DNA from: Flaviramulus sp.
Lineage (GTDB): Bacteria; Bacteroidota; Bacteroidia; Flavobacteriales; Flavobacteriaceae
NCBI GenBank assembly: GCA_030731745.1
Contig: JANQTJ010000014.1
Span: 1 to 64,000 of the forward strand
DNA length: 64,000 nt
Reading direction: 5' to 3'
The position numbers and the translations under genes are program-made. Shown here one piece after another: positions 28,160-37,713 of this stretch (positions within the stretch are counted from its first letter, which is position 1; each line of letters starts with the position of its first letter). A model generated the notes under the pieces. It made no database searches, was not told the origin of the DNA, and worked only from the letters and a program-made list of their open reading frames with translations.

Positions 28160-29527
28160 ATGAAACCTCATAAACCTATTTATGCCCTAATGCTAGCTTT
28201 TGCATTATTTTTAACTAATTTTTCTTGTAATATAGAACCTATTGAAAGGGTTGCGAAAATTGATTCTGATTCTGATGGCATAGATGATAGCGTTGATAAT
28301 TGTCCTTCTATCTCAAACCCTAATCAAGAGGATGATGATAATGATGGCATCGGAAACTTATGTGATGATGACTTTTTAAACGTAGTATCACCTTTAGCAA
28401 TTTGTGAAAATGGATTTGCAGATATATATCCTTGTAATGGTTACGATTTAATGGCTCATATACCTTTGAGTGTTTTTGGTGCCTCAGCTGGAAACGACTC
28501 TTGGGGGTGGACAGACCCAGAAACTGGAAAAGAGTATGCTTTAATGGCAACAAATAACAGTACCGCATTTATTGATATTTCAGATACTGAAAATCCTATA
28601 TACTTAGGAAAACTACCAACAGCAACAATATCAAGTCCTTGGCGTGATGTTAAAGTATATAAAAATCATGCATTTATAGTAGCTGATAATAATACAGGAG
28701 AAGATAGTCATGGTATGCAAATTTTTGATTTAACTCGATTACGTAATATTCCCAATCCACCAGAGGTTTTTGTAGCAGATAATAGATTAACTAATATTGG
28801 AAGAGCCCATAATATTGTTATTAACGAAGATACAGGTTATGCATACATTGTAGGTGGTAGTAGAAGTAATACGTTTGCAGGTGGTCCTATATTTATAAAC
28901 ATTCAAGATCCTAAAAATCCTGTATTGGAAGGTGGTTTTGCTGAAGGAAATTATTCACATGATGCTCAAGTAGTTACTTATAATGGTCCAGATGCAGAGC
29001 ATAATGGCAAAGAAATATTGATAGGAAGTAATGAAAATGAAGTGGTTATTGCCGATGTTACAAACAAAAGCAATCCCAGTATAATTTCAACAATCAGTTA
29101 TAATAATGTTTGGTATGCGCATCAAGGTTGGTTTACAGAAGATATGTCTTATTTTATTTTAGGTGATGAATTGGATGAACTTAGAATTGGCATCAACACT
29201 AGAACTATTATTTTAGATTTTAGAGATTTAGATAACCCCCAATTTCATTTTGATTATTTAGGCCCCAGTCAATCCATCGATCACAATGGTTATGTAAATG
29301 GTAATTCTTATTTTCAAGCAAGTTATAGAGCTGGACTTAGAGTTTTAGATGTCTCTCAAATACAAAATGAAACGATTGTTGAAACGGCATTTTTCGATAC
29401 TTATCCAGAAGATAATGGCACTGCTTTTGATGGAGCTTGGAGTGTATATCCTTTCTTCGAAAGTGGTAACATTGTTATAAGTGATATAAACAGAGGCTTA
29501 TTTGTAGTTAGAAAGAGTGACTTTTAA
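28160..29527 (+). CDS. Choice-of-anchor B family secreted lipoprotein with thrombospondin type-3 repeat
   Basis: 455 residues: a lipoprotein signal (Cys about 23, FLTNFSC), then a Ca-binding thrombospondin type-3 segment (DSDSDGIDDSVDNCPS...EDDDNDGIGNLCDDD). The remainder is a beta-propeller-like region with LVIVD-type repeats (GWTDPETGKEYALMATNNSTAFIDISDTENP; NHAFIVADNN; AHNIVINEDTGYAYIVGG). This matches the choice-of-anchor B family (TIGR04312). It should sit on the cell surface and its ligand is unknown. It leads an operon with a repeat lipoprotein, MbnP and MbnH (gaps 17, 9 and 5 bp). TATCTTTG at 28109-28116 could be its promoter -7 box. Confidence 0.85.
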   Translation: MKPHKPIYALMLAFALFLTNFSCNIEPIERVAKIDSDSDGIDDSVDNCPSISNPNQEDDDNDGIGNLCDDDFLNVVSPLAICENGFADIYPCNGYDLMAHIPLSVFGASAGNDSWGWTDPETGKEYALMATNNSTAFIDISDTENPIYLGKLPTATISSPWRDVKVYKNHAFIVADNNTGEDSHGMQIFDLTRLRNIPNPPEVFVADNRLTNIGRAHNIVINEDTGYAYIVGGSRSNTFAGGPIFINIQDPKNPVLEGGFAEGNYSHDAQVVTYNGPDAEHNGKEILIGSNENEVVIADVTNKSNPSIISTISYNNVWYAHQGWFTEDMSYFILGDELDELRIGINTRTIILDFRDLDNPQFHFDYLGPSQSIDHNGYVNGNSYFQASYRAGLRVLDVSQIQNETIVETAFFDTYPEDNGTAFDGAWSVYPFFESGNIVISDINRGLFVVRKSDF

Positions 29528-29544
29528 ATATCTTATTTACTCAA

Positions 29545-30882
29545 ATGAAAAATAAATTTTCATATCTTCATATTTTTGTAGCTATCTGCTTCATTATTCT
29601 CTCTAGTTGCTCTAATAATGACGAATCAAGAAGTTCAATAAACCTTATTAGTCTTTCAAAAACCTTTGGTGGCACAAAAAATGAAAGCGCTCAATCTATT
29701 ATTAAAACTATTGATGGTGGATACGCCGTTTTAGGTTACACACAAAGTAATGATGGAGATATTGAAAACAAATCAAATGACTCTTTTGATTATTGGCTTT
29801 TAAAATTTGACAGCAATAATACTATTAAATGGCAAAAAACCTATGGAGGTACCGATGATGATAGAGGTAGCGATATTATTCAAACCAATGATGGAGGCTA
29901 TGTTATTTTAGGTTATAGTAAAAGTAACGACATTAACGTTTCTGAAAATTTTGGAGCGCAAGATTTTTGGATTTTAAAAGTTAATTATTTGGGTACAATT
30001 ATTTGGCAAAAATCTTTTGGATTTTTAGGTGCTGATACTGGCATTTCTATCATTCAAACAAATGATGATGGCTTTCTGTTAACGGGAGTTTTAGATGTAT
30101 CTGCTTCTGGCGGACAAGGAATTAGCAAAACGATGCCAAACAAAAGGCATGCAGGCGGCGATTATTGGGCTATAAAAATAGATGCTTTTGGTAACAAAGA
30201 ATGGAGCCATTATTATGGCGGATCTTTTACAGACACCCCTTACGATTGCATACAGACTCCAGATAATGGTTATCTAATTGTTGGCTCATCCGATAGTAAT
30301 GATGTTGATATTTCTAACAATAAAGGATCATACGATTTTTGGGTTATTAAAATTTCAGAAACCGGGGATATAGTTTGGGAAAAATCATTTGGTGGTTCTG
30401 AAATTGATGAAGCTAGAGCTATCACTAATTCTGGAGACGGTAATTATGTTATAGTTGGAGATACTAGAAGTAATGATTTAGACGTTTCTAAAAACAAAGG
30501 AGCTGCCGATTTGTGGGTTATAAAAATATCTCCGGAGGGAGATTTAATGTGGGAGAAAACTTTTGGAGGCTCAAATTTTGATGTTGGCAGATCTGTTTTT
30601 AAAACTCAAGATAATGGTTTTATTATTTCTGGAAGCTCCAGAAGTGCAGATGGCAATACAACAAATAACAACGGGCAAAATGATGCATGGATTTTAAAAA
30701 TAGATGCCAGTGCCAATTTAATTTGGCAAAAAACAGTTGGTGGTTCTAAAATTGATTTTGCAAACGATGCTTTGGAACTTGAAGATAGAACTATAATTAC
30801 AGTTGGTGAATCCAATAGCTCAAATCTTGATATTATTGAAAATAAAGGATTTACTGATTTATTAATTATTTCTATAAAATAA
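29545..30882 (+). CDS. Repeat lipoprotein with WxKxxGG...DGGY...DxW motifs
   Basis: 445 residues with a lipoprotein signal (ILSSC, Cys 22). The rest is seven copies of a unit of about 50-55 residues, typically W(Q/E)K(T/S)(Y/F)GGxxxDxxxxIxxTxDGGYxxxGxSxSNDxDxxxNxGxxDxWxxKI. The units probably close into a beta-propeller. Such proteins are common in Bacteroidota as surface proteins of unknown function. The third repeat has an insertion (SGGQGISKTMPNKRHAGG). It lies between the choice-of-anchor B gene and mbnP, all on one strand with tiny gaps, so a shared role is likely. Confidence 0.8.
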   Translation: MKNKFSYLHIFVAICFIILSSCSNNDESRSSINLISLSKTFGGTKNESAQSIIKTIDGGYAVLGYTQSNDGDIENKSNDSFDYWLLKFDSNNTIKWQKTYGGTDDDRGSDIIQTNDGGYVILGYSKSNDINVSENFGAQDFWILKVNYLGTIIWQKSFGFLGADTGISIIQTNDDGFLLTGVLDVSASGGQGISKTMPNKRHAGGDYWAIKIDAFGNKEWSHYYGGSFTDTPYDCIQTPDNGYLIVGSSDSNDVDISNNKGSYDFWVIKISETGDIVWEKSFGGSEIDEARAITNSGDGNYVIVGDTRSNDLDVSKNKGAADLWVIKISPEGDLMWEKTFGGSNFDVGRSVFKTQDNGFIISGSSRSADGNTTNNNGQNDAWILKIDASANLIWQKTVGGSKIDFANDALELEDRTIITVGESNSSNLDIIENKGFTDLLIISIK

Positions 30883-30891
30883 ATAGCCAGC

Positions 30892-31662
30892 ATGAAAAAA
30901 AATCTATTATTTGTATTAATAATTGTGCTCTCAACTATTTCGTGTACTGATAATTCTAACAACAGTTTTAATCAAGCTAATATTTCATTCAACTTTAAAC
31001 ATAATTGGGATGGTACATCAATAACAAATTCAGATTTTAATACCATTAAATTTATAAATTCTAACGGAGAAAATTTGAGCATTGAAAGACTACGTTATCT
31101 TATTTCAAAAATTACTTTTACAACTTCAGCCGGTGAAAAACTGGTCTTTAATGATTATAATTTAGTGGATTTAACTTATGCTTCAAATTTATCTTACAAT
31201 TTAATTACTACTATTCCAATTGGCACTTATAATAATGTATCTTTTACTTTTGGTTTTGATAATGATGCAAATTATAACGGTAATTATGCCGATTTAAATT
31301 CAGTTTCATGGAATGTTCCTGCAATGCTTGGTGGTGGTTATCATTTTATGCAATTAGAAGGGAAATTTACTGATAATAATACTCAAGAAACTGGTTATGC
31401 TTACCACGTAATTAGAGCTGTTGATAATACAGGTGATTCATTAATTTTTGAGGATACTTTTTTTGAAGTTAATTTTGGGAGTGTTACAATTTCAGATGAT
31501 ACCATATTTAATATTGAAATGAATATTGCAGAATGGTTTAAAAACCCAAACACCTGGGATTTAAAAGTATTAAATAATATGTTGATGCCTAATTACGATG
31601 CTCAAATTATGATGTTTGAAAACGGACAAAATGTATTTAGTTTAGAATCCATAGAACAATAA
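30892..31662 (+). CDS. MbnP family copper-associated protein
   Basis: 256 residues with a lipoprotein signal (Cys18, LSTISCTD). The MbnP family pattern is clear: ISFNFKHNWDG, ENLSIERLRYLISKI, IPIGTYNNVSFTFGFD, then W140 and GGGYHFMQLEG, and a C-terminal NLN-type end. Characterised MbnP proteins bind copper after a tryptophan is oxidised to kynurenine by the partner di-heme enzyme MbnH. The next gene encodes just such a partner. Candidate tryptophans include W39, W140 and those in AEWFKNPNTWDL. No methanobactin precursor is seen nearby. It is probably periplasmic or surface-anchored. Confidence 0.85.
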   Translation: MKKNLLFVLIIVLSTISCTDNSNNSFNQANISFNFKHNWDGTSITNSDFNTIKFINSNGENLSIERLRYLISKITFTTSAGEKLVFNDYNLVDLTYASNLSYNLITTIPIGTYNNVSFTFGFDNDANYNGNYADLNSVSWNVPAMLGGGYHFMQLEGKFTDNNTQETGYAYHVIRAVDNTGDSLIFEDTFFEVNFGSVTISDDTIFNIEMNIAEWFKNPNTWDLKVLNNMLMPNYDAQIMMFENGQNVFSLESIEQ

Positions 31663-31667
31663 TTAGA

Positions 31668-32732
31668 TTGAAAAAACTTGCAATACATATACTATTAATC
31701 ATTTTCATTATTTTGTCTTGTTCTAATGAAGATGTTCAGCAATATGCGCCAACACCAAGTTTACTTAAAATTCCTGAACTATTTGAAAACAATATTTTAA
31801 AACCAGTAATTCCTTCAGATAATCAACAAACGGTTGAAGGTATTGAGTTAGGGAAAAAGCTTTTTTTTGACCCTATTTTATCTGGAGATAAAACCCTAGC
31901 ATGTGCTGATTGTCATGCACCAGAAAATGCGTTTACTGATTCATCTAGATTTAGCGAAGGCATCGATGGTAGCTTGGGTAAAAGAAACTCTATGCCATTA
32001 TTTAATTTAGCTTGGAATTATGATGAAAATTTTTTCTGGGATGGCGGTACTTTTAGTCTAGAACACCAAGCTTTCATTCCGGTCTCAGACCCAACAGAAA
32101 TGAAAAATTCTTGGAAACAATTACAGCAAGAATTACAAAAACACCCAGAATACCCTAACTTATTTCAAAAAGCTTTTGGAACTTCTAAAATAGATTCAAC
32201 TTTAGTAACAAAAGCTATTGCTCAATTTGAAAGAACACTTATTTCTGCAAATTCAAAATTTGACAAATATCTTTTAGGTGAAGTTATACTTACACCAGAA
32301 GAAGTTGATGGATTTAATATTTTTATGGAGGAAACTAAGGGCGATTGTTTTCATTGCCATGGAAGTGATAAAAACCCATTATGGACAGATAACATTTTTC
32401 ACAACAATGGTTTAGACGAAACCTTTACAGATTTAGGTTTAGGCACCATTACTGGAGACCCTGCTGATAATGGCAAATTCAAATCCCCTTCTCTGCGTAA
32501 TCTAATATTCACAGCACCCTACATGCACGATGGAAGATTCACAACTATAGATGAAGTTATCAATCATTATAGCGAAGGCTTAAAAAACTCTTCAACCATA
32601 GACCCACTAATGAAAAAAGTAGCTCAAGGTGGTGTTGGATTATCAATTCAAGAAAAATCCAATTTAAAAGCTTTTTTATTAGCACTTTCTGACTATGATT
32701 TTATAGGCAATCCGGATTTTATAAACGATTAA
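31668..32732 (+). CDS. MbnH-type di-heme cytochrome c peroxidase family enzyme
   Basis: 354 residues with a lipoprotein signal (IILSCSNE, Cys18) and two c-type heme sites: CADCH (79-83) and CFHCH (227-231). The first half has IELGKKLFFDPILSGDKTLACADCH and the second LRNLIFTAPYMHDGRFTTIDEVI, both diagnostic of the bacterial cytochrome c peroxidase/MauG/MbnH superfamily. Pairing with MbnP 5 bp upstream marks it as the MbnH-like subgroup. It would oxidise a tryptophan of MbnP in the periplasm. The start is TTG, with no better ATG upstream. The downstream gap holds the second direct-repeat pair. Confidence 0.9.
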   Translation: MKKLAIHILLIIFIILSCSNEDVQQYAPTPSLLKIPELFENNILKPVIPSDNQQTVEGIELGKKLFFDPILSGDKTLACADCHAPENAFTDSSRFSEGIDGSLGKRNSMPLFNLAWNYDENFFWDGGTFSLEHQAFIPVSDPTEMKNSWKQLQQELQKHPEYPNLFQKAFGTSKIDSTLVTKAIAQFERTLISANSKFDKYLLGEVILTPEEVDGFNIFMEETKGDCFHCHGSDKNPLWTDNIFHNNGLDETFTDLGLGTITGDPADNGKFKSPSLRNLIFTAPYMHDGRFTTIDEVINHYSEGLKNSSTIDPLMKKVAQGGVGLSIQEKSNLKAFLLALSDYDFIGNPDFIND

Positions 32733-32747
32733 ATTCAATAAAAAAAT

Positions 32748-32779
32748 GCATTTCATCGAAAAAATATAATCTTTTGTCG
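32748..32779 (+). promoter_or_regulatory. Second pair of 21-bp-spaced direct repeats
   Basis: GCATTTCATCG (32748-32758) and ATCTTTTGTCG (32769-32779) repeat with a 21-bp period, joined by AAAAAATATA as in the 26371 copy (shared TCGAAAAAATATA and TTTTGTCG). The second ends 47 bp before the ATG of mini-protein 3, almost the same distance as at the first locus (46 bp). Confidence 0.65.
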
Positions 32780-32826
32780 ATTAAAACAGTATTTTGTTTA
32801 AATTTATTGTCCCTAAAATCATTAAA

Positions 32827-32988
32827 ATGAAAACTGAACTAACTACAAACCTGTTTTGCTTTACTTTTGGGCATAATTATATGCGGTTAAAAAAAACAAG
32901 TCCTGATTCTCCTGAATTAATCTGTAAATGTTGCCATAAATTATTTGATGATAATGAAGACTTTCAAATTGAACCTTCCGCAGCATAA
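32827..32988 (+). CDS. CX4H/CX2C zinc-finger-like mini-protein 3
   Basis: A 53-residue protein from the ATG at 32827 (an upstream in-frame TTG would add 11 residues across the presumed promoter). It keeps the core FCFTFGHNYMRLKK and ICKCCHKLF, again C-x4-H and C-x2-C, but lacks the helical tail of the other two. A possible promoter box precedes it after the direct repeats. Its function is unknown. It is clearly related to the genes at 26449 and 26788. Confidence 0.6.
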   Translation: MKTELTTNLFCFTFGHNYMRLKKTSPDSPELICKCCHKLFDDNEDFQIEPSAA

Positions 32989-33139
32989 GTTAATAAATAC
33001 AATTACTTTTTAAACAATTTAATAAAGTAATATTTCAAAATATCAAGATACTTATTAAAAAATGTTCATTCCCTAGTTTCATTTATTGATTAATAATAAA
33101 AACCTATCGTATTATATGCTAATATAATGTTAGGTTATA

Positions 33140-33169
33140 TTGGAATCCATGACTTATATTGTATATTTG
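33140..33169 (+). promoter_or_regulatory. Promoter of the suf operon
   Basis: TTG (33140-33142), 19 bases, then TATATTTG (33162-33169) is an exact match to TTG-N19-TAnnTTTG. Transcription would start near 33174, about 60 nt before the sufA-like ATG. The rest of 32989-33235 is AT-rich with no other feature I can name. Confidence 0.8.
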
Positions 33170-33235
33170 CACTCTATTTAGAAACTGTCTTAATAAAAAT
33201 ATTATTAAAACTTTACTAAATTTAATTAAAAGCAT

Positions 33236-33565
33236 ATGATAAAAGTTTCTGAAACAGCTAAAAAGAAAGTTATCGAGCTTATGCAAGATGACGGCTATAA
33301 CCCAAGCACTGATTATGTGCGTGTTGGTGTAAAAAGTGGTGGTTGTTCTGGTTTGTCTTACGATTTAAAATTTGACAAAGAAAATCAAGAAGATGATAAG
33401 GTTTTTGAAGACAATGGTGTGAAAATTATTGTTGACAAGAAAAGCTTCCTATACTTAATAGGTACAACGCTTGAATATTCAGGAGGATTAAATGGAACCG
33501 GTTTTGTGTTTAACAACCCAAATGCCAACCGTACTTGTGGATGTGGTGAAAGTTTCTCTCTATAA
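33236..33565 (+). CDS. sufA: A-type iron-sulfur carrier (SufA/IscA/ErpA family)
   Basis: A 109-residue A-type carrier with the three conserved cysteines: Cys37 (KSGGCSGLSY), Cys101 and Cys103 (CGCGESF). It receives clusters from the SufBCD scaffold and passes them to apoproteins. First gene of the suf operon, with sufB starting 9 bp later. I name it sufA by context. By sequence alone erpA or iscA is equally possible. Confidence 0.92.
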   Translation: MIKVSETAKKKVIELMQDDGYNPSTDYVRVGVKSGGCSGLSYDLKFDKENQEDDKVFEDNGVKIIVDKKSFLYLIGTTLEYSGGLNGTGFVFNNPNANRTCGCGESFSL

Positions 33566-33574
33566 AATAAAACA

Positions 33575-35026
33575 ATGAGCAATAAATATACAGAAGACGA
33601 TTTAAGAGAAGAGCTAAAAACCAAAGAATATGAATATGGTTTTTATACAGATATAGCATCGGACACATTCCCTATTGGATTAAATGAAGATATTGTTAAA
33701 GCTATTTCTAAAAAGAAAGAAGAACCTCAATGGATGACAGATTGGAGATTAGAGGCTTTTAAATCTTGGAGAGAAATGAGCGAGCCAGAATGGGCAAATG
33801 TACATTATAAAAAACCAGATTTTCAAGCAATATCGTACTACTCTGCACCAAATAGCAAACCTAAATACGATAGTTTAGACGAAGTTGATCCAGAATTACT
33901 GGCAACATTTGCAAAACTAGGAATCTCAATTGATGAGCAAAAAAAACTAGCTAATGTTGCTATGGATGTTGTTATTGACTCTGTTTCAGTAGCAACGACG
34001 TTTAAGAAAACATTAGGAGAAAAAGGAATAATTTTTATGAGTATTTCTGAAGCTATTAAAGAGCACCCAGAACTTGTAAAAAAATACTTAGGCACCGTTG
34101 TCCCTCAAAAAGACAATTTTTATGCAGCTTTAAATTCTGCTGTTTTTAGTGATGGCTCTTTCTGTTACATCCCAAAAGGTGTTAAATGCCCTATGGAGCT
34201 TTCAACTTACTTTAGAATTAACCAAGCAGGAACTGGTCAATTTGAAAGAACGCTTGTAATTGCTGATGAAGGTAGTTATGTAAGCTATTTAGAAGGTTGT
34301 ACGGCTCCAAGTAGAGATGAAAATCAATTACATGCTGCAGTTGTTGAACTTATAGCATTGGATGATGCAGAAATTAAATATTCTACAGTGCAAAACTGGT
34401 ACCCTGGAAATGCTGAAGGCAAAGGTGGGGTATACAATTTTGTAACCAAAAGAGGTTTGTGTGAGAAAAATGCAAAAATCTCTTGGACACAAGTAGAAAC
34501 TGGTTCTGCAGTAACTTGGAAATATCCATCATGTGTATTAAAAGGTGATAATTCGGTTGGCGAGTTTTACTCCATTGCAGTAACTAATAATTTTCAACAA
34601 GCTGATACCGGTACAAAAATGATTCACTTAGGAAAAAATACGAAGTCAACCATCATTTCAAAAGGTATTTCAGCAGGAAAATCTCAAAACAGTTATCGTG
34701 GTTTAGTGAAAATTAGCCCAAATGCAGATAATGCTCGTAACTTTTCACAATGTGATAGTTTACTTATGGGTAATGAATGTGGTGCACATACGTTCCCTTA
34801 TATAGAAGCTAAAAATAAAACTGCTAAAATAGAACATGAAGCTACTACCAGCAAAATTGGGGAAGATCAAATTTTCTATTGTAACCAACGTGGAATAGAT
34901 ACTGAAAAAGCCATCGCATTAATTGTGAATGGTTTTAGTAAAGAAGTTTTAAACAAACTTCCTATGGAATTTGCTGTAGAAGCTCAAAAATTATTAGAAA
35001 TAAGTTTAGAAGGAAGTGTTGGATAA
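33575..35026 (+). CDS. sufB: Fe-S cluster assembly scaffold SufB
   Basis: The 483-residue core scaffold of the SUF system, forming the SufBC2D complex that assembles Fe-S clusters. Conserved blocks include [86 protein letters not shown] and the C-terminal [10 protein letters not shown], then [12 protein letters not shown]. Length is normal. Its stop is followed within 2 bp by a degenerate 25-bp palindromic repeat, then a lipoprotein gene that separates it from sufC. Confidence 0.97.
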   Translation: MSNKYTEDDLREELKTKEYEYGFYTDIASDTFPIGLNEDIVKAISKKKEEPQWMTDWRLEAFKSWREMSEPEWANVHYKKPDFQAISYYSAPNSKPKYDSLDEVDPELLATFAKLGISIDEQKKLANVAMDVVIDSVSVATTFKKTLGEKGIIFMSISEAIKEHPELVKKYLGTVVPQKDNFYAALNSAVFSDGSFCYIPKGVKCPMELSTYFRINQAGTGQFERTLVIADEGSYVSYLEGCTAPSRDENQLHAAVVELIALDDAEIKYSTVQNWYPGNAEGKGGVYNFVTKRGLCEKNAKISWTQVETGSAVTWKYPSCVLKGDNSVGEFYSIAVTNNFQQADTGTKMIHLGKNTKSTIISKGISAGKSQNSYRGLVKISPNADNARNFSQCDSLLMGNECGAHTFPYIEAKNKTAKIEHEATTSKIGEDQIFYCNQRGIDTEKAIALIVNGFSKEVLNKLPMEFAVEAQKLLEISLEGSVG

Positions 35027-35027
35027 T

Positions 35028-35052
35028 TGTCATTCCTACGTATGCCGTAATC
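35028..35052. repeat. 25-bp palindromic intergenic repeat, copy 2 (degenerate)
   Basis: Reverse orientation of the 3301 element. The GTAGGAATGACA half is conserved, while the other half (GATTACGGCA on the minus strand) has drifted and pairs poorly. It lies right after the sufB stop. Confidence 0.5.
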
Positions 35053-35078
35053 TTTTAAATTAAAACTAAATTTTTTAT

Positions 35079-35489
35079 ATGAAAAAGGTGTTTTTTATCG
35101 TGAGCTTTCTTATAGCCTCAGTAAGCTGTAAAAACGAAACTAAATCCAAACAAAAGGAAGAAACTATTTCTTCTGAAAGTGCTGAAAAACAAAATAATGG
35201 CTTAACTCATTTAAAAGGCGAATTTATCTATTATGCGGATGCAGCAGTACTGCAAACTAATAACGAAATTTATGGTGTGGTTATAGACGAAAAAATGCAT
35301 GAACTTGATGAACAAGTAAAGCCTTTTAAAACTGAACCAACAGATATGATTATCGTAGAAATAAAAGGGAAAATAATACCAAAACCAGAAAATGAAGAAG
35401 GTTGGCCATTAAGAGTTGAAATAAAAGAAATTTTAAGTGTATCAAAACCTTTATTAAAAGATCAAAATATTATTAAACTAGGACAATAA
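35079..35489 (+). CDS. Small lipoprotein inserted between sufB and sufC
   Basis: A 136-residue lipoprotein (signal [17 protein letters not shown], Cys17) with a Lys/Glu/Ser-rich linker and a compact beta-rich domain ([27 protein letters not shown]...[32 protein letters not shown]) that resembles NlpE-like or OB-type small domains. I do not recognise a family. It lies 5 bp before sufC, so it is co-transcribed with the SUF genes although it should be exported. A role in reporting envelope redox or metal stress is conceivable but untested. Confidence 0.7.
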   Translation: MKKVFFIVSFLIASVSCKNETKSKQKEETISSESAEKQNNGLTHLKGEFIYYADAAVLQTNNEIYGVVIDEKMHELDEQVKPFKTEPTDMIIVEIKGKIIPKPENEEGWPLRVEIKEILSVSKPLLKDQNIIKLGQ

Positions 35490-35494
35490 ATAGT

Positions 35495-36247
35495 ATGTTA
35501 AAAATAAATAATTTACACGCAAGTGTTGACGATAAAAGTATTTTAAAAGGTATCAACCTTGAAATTAAACCAGGTGAAGTACACGCTATCATGGGACCAA
35601 ATGGTTCTGGTAAAAGTACACTTGCATCTGTTATTTCAGGAAAAGAAGATTACGAAGTTACCAAAGGAAACATCATCTTTGAAGGCGAAGATATAGAAGA
35701 TTTAGCTGCTGAAGAGCGTGCACACAAAGGCATCTTTTTATCATTTCAATATCCTATTGAAATTCCCGGAGTTTCTGTAACTAACTTTATTAAAACAGCT
35801 ATTAACGAAACTCGTAAAGCTAAGGGATTAGAAGATATGCCTGCAAAAGACATGCTTAAATTAATTCGTGATAAAGCTGACTTATTAGAAATTGATAGAA
35901 AATTCTTATCGCGTTCATTAAACGAAGGGTTTTCTGGAGGTGAGAAAAAACGTAACGAAATTTTCCAAATGGCTATGCTAGATCCTAAATTATCCATTCT
36001 TGACGAAACGGATTCTGGTTTAGATATTGATGCACTCCGTATTGTTGCTAATGGTGTTAACAAACTCAAAAGCAAAGACAACGCAGTATTGGTAATTACA
36101 CACTACCAACGCTTATTAGATTATATCGTTCCGGATTTTGTACACGTACTTTATAATGGTAAAATTGTTAAATCGGGTACTAAAGAATTAGCTCATGAGC
36201 TTGAAGAAAAAGGATACGATTGGATTAAAGAAGAAGTAAACGCATAG
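35495..36247 (+). CDS. sufC: SUF system ABC-type ATPase SufC
   Basis: The 250-residue ATPase of the SufBC2D scaffold. Walker [10 protein letters not shown] (Lys40), the LSGGE-like signature [15 protein letters not shown], Walker B and D-loop [16 protein letters not shown], and the switch His in [14 protein letters not shown]. It is cytoplasmic. SufD follows after a 152-bp gap (36248-36399) in which I see only low-complexity sequence of the type ACTGAAGACTGAAAC. Confidence 0.97.
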   Translation: MLKINNLHASVDDKSILKGINLEIKPGEVHAIMGPNGSGKSTLASVISGKEDYEVTKGNIIFEGEDIEDLAAEERAHKGIFLSFQYPIEIPGVSVTNFIKTAINETRKAKGLEDMPAKDMLKLIRDKADLLEIDRKFLSRSLNEGFSGGEKKRNEIFQMAMLDPKLSILDETDSGLDIDALRIVANGVNKLKSKDNAVLVITHYQRLLDYIVPDFVHVLYNGKIVKSGTKELAHELEEKGYDWIKEEVNA

Positions 36248-36399
36248 TTAGTTAGTAGTATTCAGTTACCAATTGGCAATCGCCTATTCAAATTCTGATT
36301 ATTCTTACGAAACTAGAAATAATAAAACAGTTATAAATTATACAGACTTAGTAATGCTTTTTAACTGCTTACTTAAGCCTGACCACTGAAGACTGAAAC

Positions 36400-37713
36400 A
36401 TGGATTTAAAAGAAAAATTATTATCGTCCTATTTAGTTTTTGAAGATCGTGTAGATATAGATTCTTATGTACACAACCTTCGAAACGATGCCATAAAAAT
36501 ATTTGAAGAAAAAGGTTTTCCTACTAAAAAGGAGGAAGCTTGGAAATACACATCTTTAAATAAAATACTGAAGGAAGATTATAGCGTTTTCCCTAAACAA
36601 GAAAACACCATAGAATATAGTGATGTAAAAAAATATTTTATTCATGATATAGACTCTTTCAAAATAGTATTTATCGATGGGAAATATTCTTCACACCTAT
36701 CTCAAACCACACATGATGGGATGGATATTTGTTTAATGTCCTCAGCACTTTCAAAACCTAAATACCGTTTAGTTATTGAAAATTACTTTAACAAAGCGGC
36801 TACTCAAGATAGTCTACCTTCATTAAATACGGCGTTTTCAAGTGAGGGTGCTTACATCCATATTCCAAAAAACAAACTTGTTGAAAAACCGATACAAATT
36901 ATTTATTTTTCAACAGGAAACGAATCAGCAAACATGTTACAACCGCGGAACTTAATTGTTGTTGATGAAAATTCGCATGTACAAATCATAGAGCGTCATC
37001 AAAGTTTAAATTCAAATCCAGTTTTAACAAACTCTGTTACAGAAATTTTTACTAATAAACGAGCTATAGTTGATTATTATAAAATACAAAATGACTCGCT
37101 AAATGCCTCTTTAATTGATAACACTTTCATTCAACAAAAACAAGAGAGTGTAGCATCGGTTCATACTTTTTCGTTTGGTGGTAAATTAGTACGTAACAAC
37201 CTTAATTTTTATCAAAACGGAGAGCGTATCGATTCTACGCTAAAGGGTGTTACTATTATTGGCAATAACCAACATGTAGACCACAATACTTTAGTACATC
37301 ATATAGAACCTAATTGCGAAAGTCATCAAGATTATAAAGGTATTTTCGACGAAAATTCAACAGGCGTATTTAACGGAAAAATTATTGTTGAAAAAGAAGC
37401 TCAAAAAACTAATGCATTTCAAGCTAATAATAACATTTTAATTAGCGACAAAGCAACTATAAATACTAAACCACAATTAGAAATTTTTGCAGATGATGTA
37501 AAATGTTCTCACGGTTGTACCATTGGTCAGTTAGACGAAAGTGCCTTGTTTTACATGCAATCTCGCGGAATTCCAAAAAAAGAAGCCAAAGCACTCCTAA
37601 TGTATGCTTTTAGTAATAACGTTTTAAACTCGGTTAAAATTCCAGAAATGAAACAACGCATCACCAAAATCATCGCCAACAAATTAGGCGTAAATATTGG
37701 GTTTGATTTATAA
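36400..37713 (+). CDS. sufD: Fe-S cluster assembly protein SufD
   Basis: The 437-residue SufB paralogue in the SufBC2D complex, needed for iron acquisition. Its N-terminal helical part (KEEAWKYTSLNKIL) precedes the beta-helix core (IHIPKNKLVEKPIQIIYFS; NNQHVDHNTLVHHIEPNCESHQDYKGIFDENSTGVFNGKI) and the C-terminal motif KCSHGCTIGQLDESALFYMQSRGIPKKEA. It ends in a TAA that is the first codon of repeat copy B. Confidence 0.96.
   Translation: MDLKEKLLSSYLVFEDRVDIDSYVHNLRNDAIKIFEEKGFPTKKEEAWKYTSLNKILKEDYSVFPKQENTIEYSDVKKYFIHDIDSFKIVFIDGKYSSHLSQTTHDGMDICLMSSALSKPKYRLVIENYFNKAATQDSLPSLNTAFSSEGAYIHIPKNKLVEKPIQIIYFSTGNESANMLQPRNLIVVDENSHVQIIERHQSLNSNPVLTNSVTEIFTNKRAIVDYYKIQNDSLNASLIDNTFIQQKQESVASVHTFSFGGKLVRNNLNFYQNGERIDSTLKGVTIIGNNQHVDHNTLVHHIEPNCESHQDYKGIFDENSTGVFNGKIIVEKEAQKTNAFQANNNILISDKATINTKPQLEIFADDVKCSHGCTIGQLDESALFYMQSRGIPKKEAKALLMYAFSNNVLNSVKIPEMKQRITKIIANKLGVNIGFDL

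Noticed and set aside
36248..36399. Possible small gene or RNA between sufC and sufD
   Set aside because: Only low-complexity sequence (ACTGAAGACTGAAAC type); no convincing frame, start or structure.
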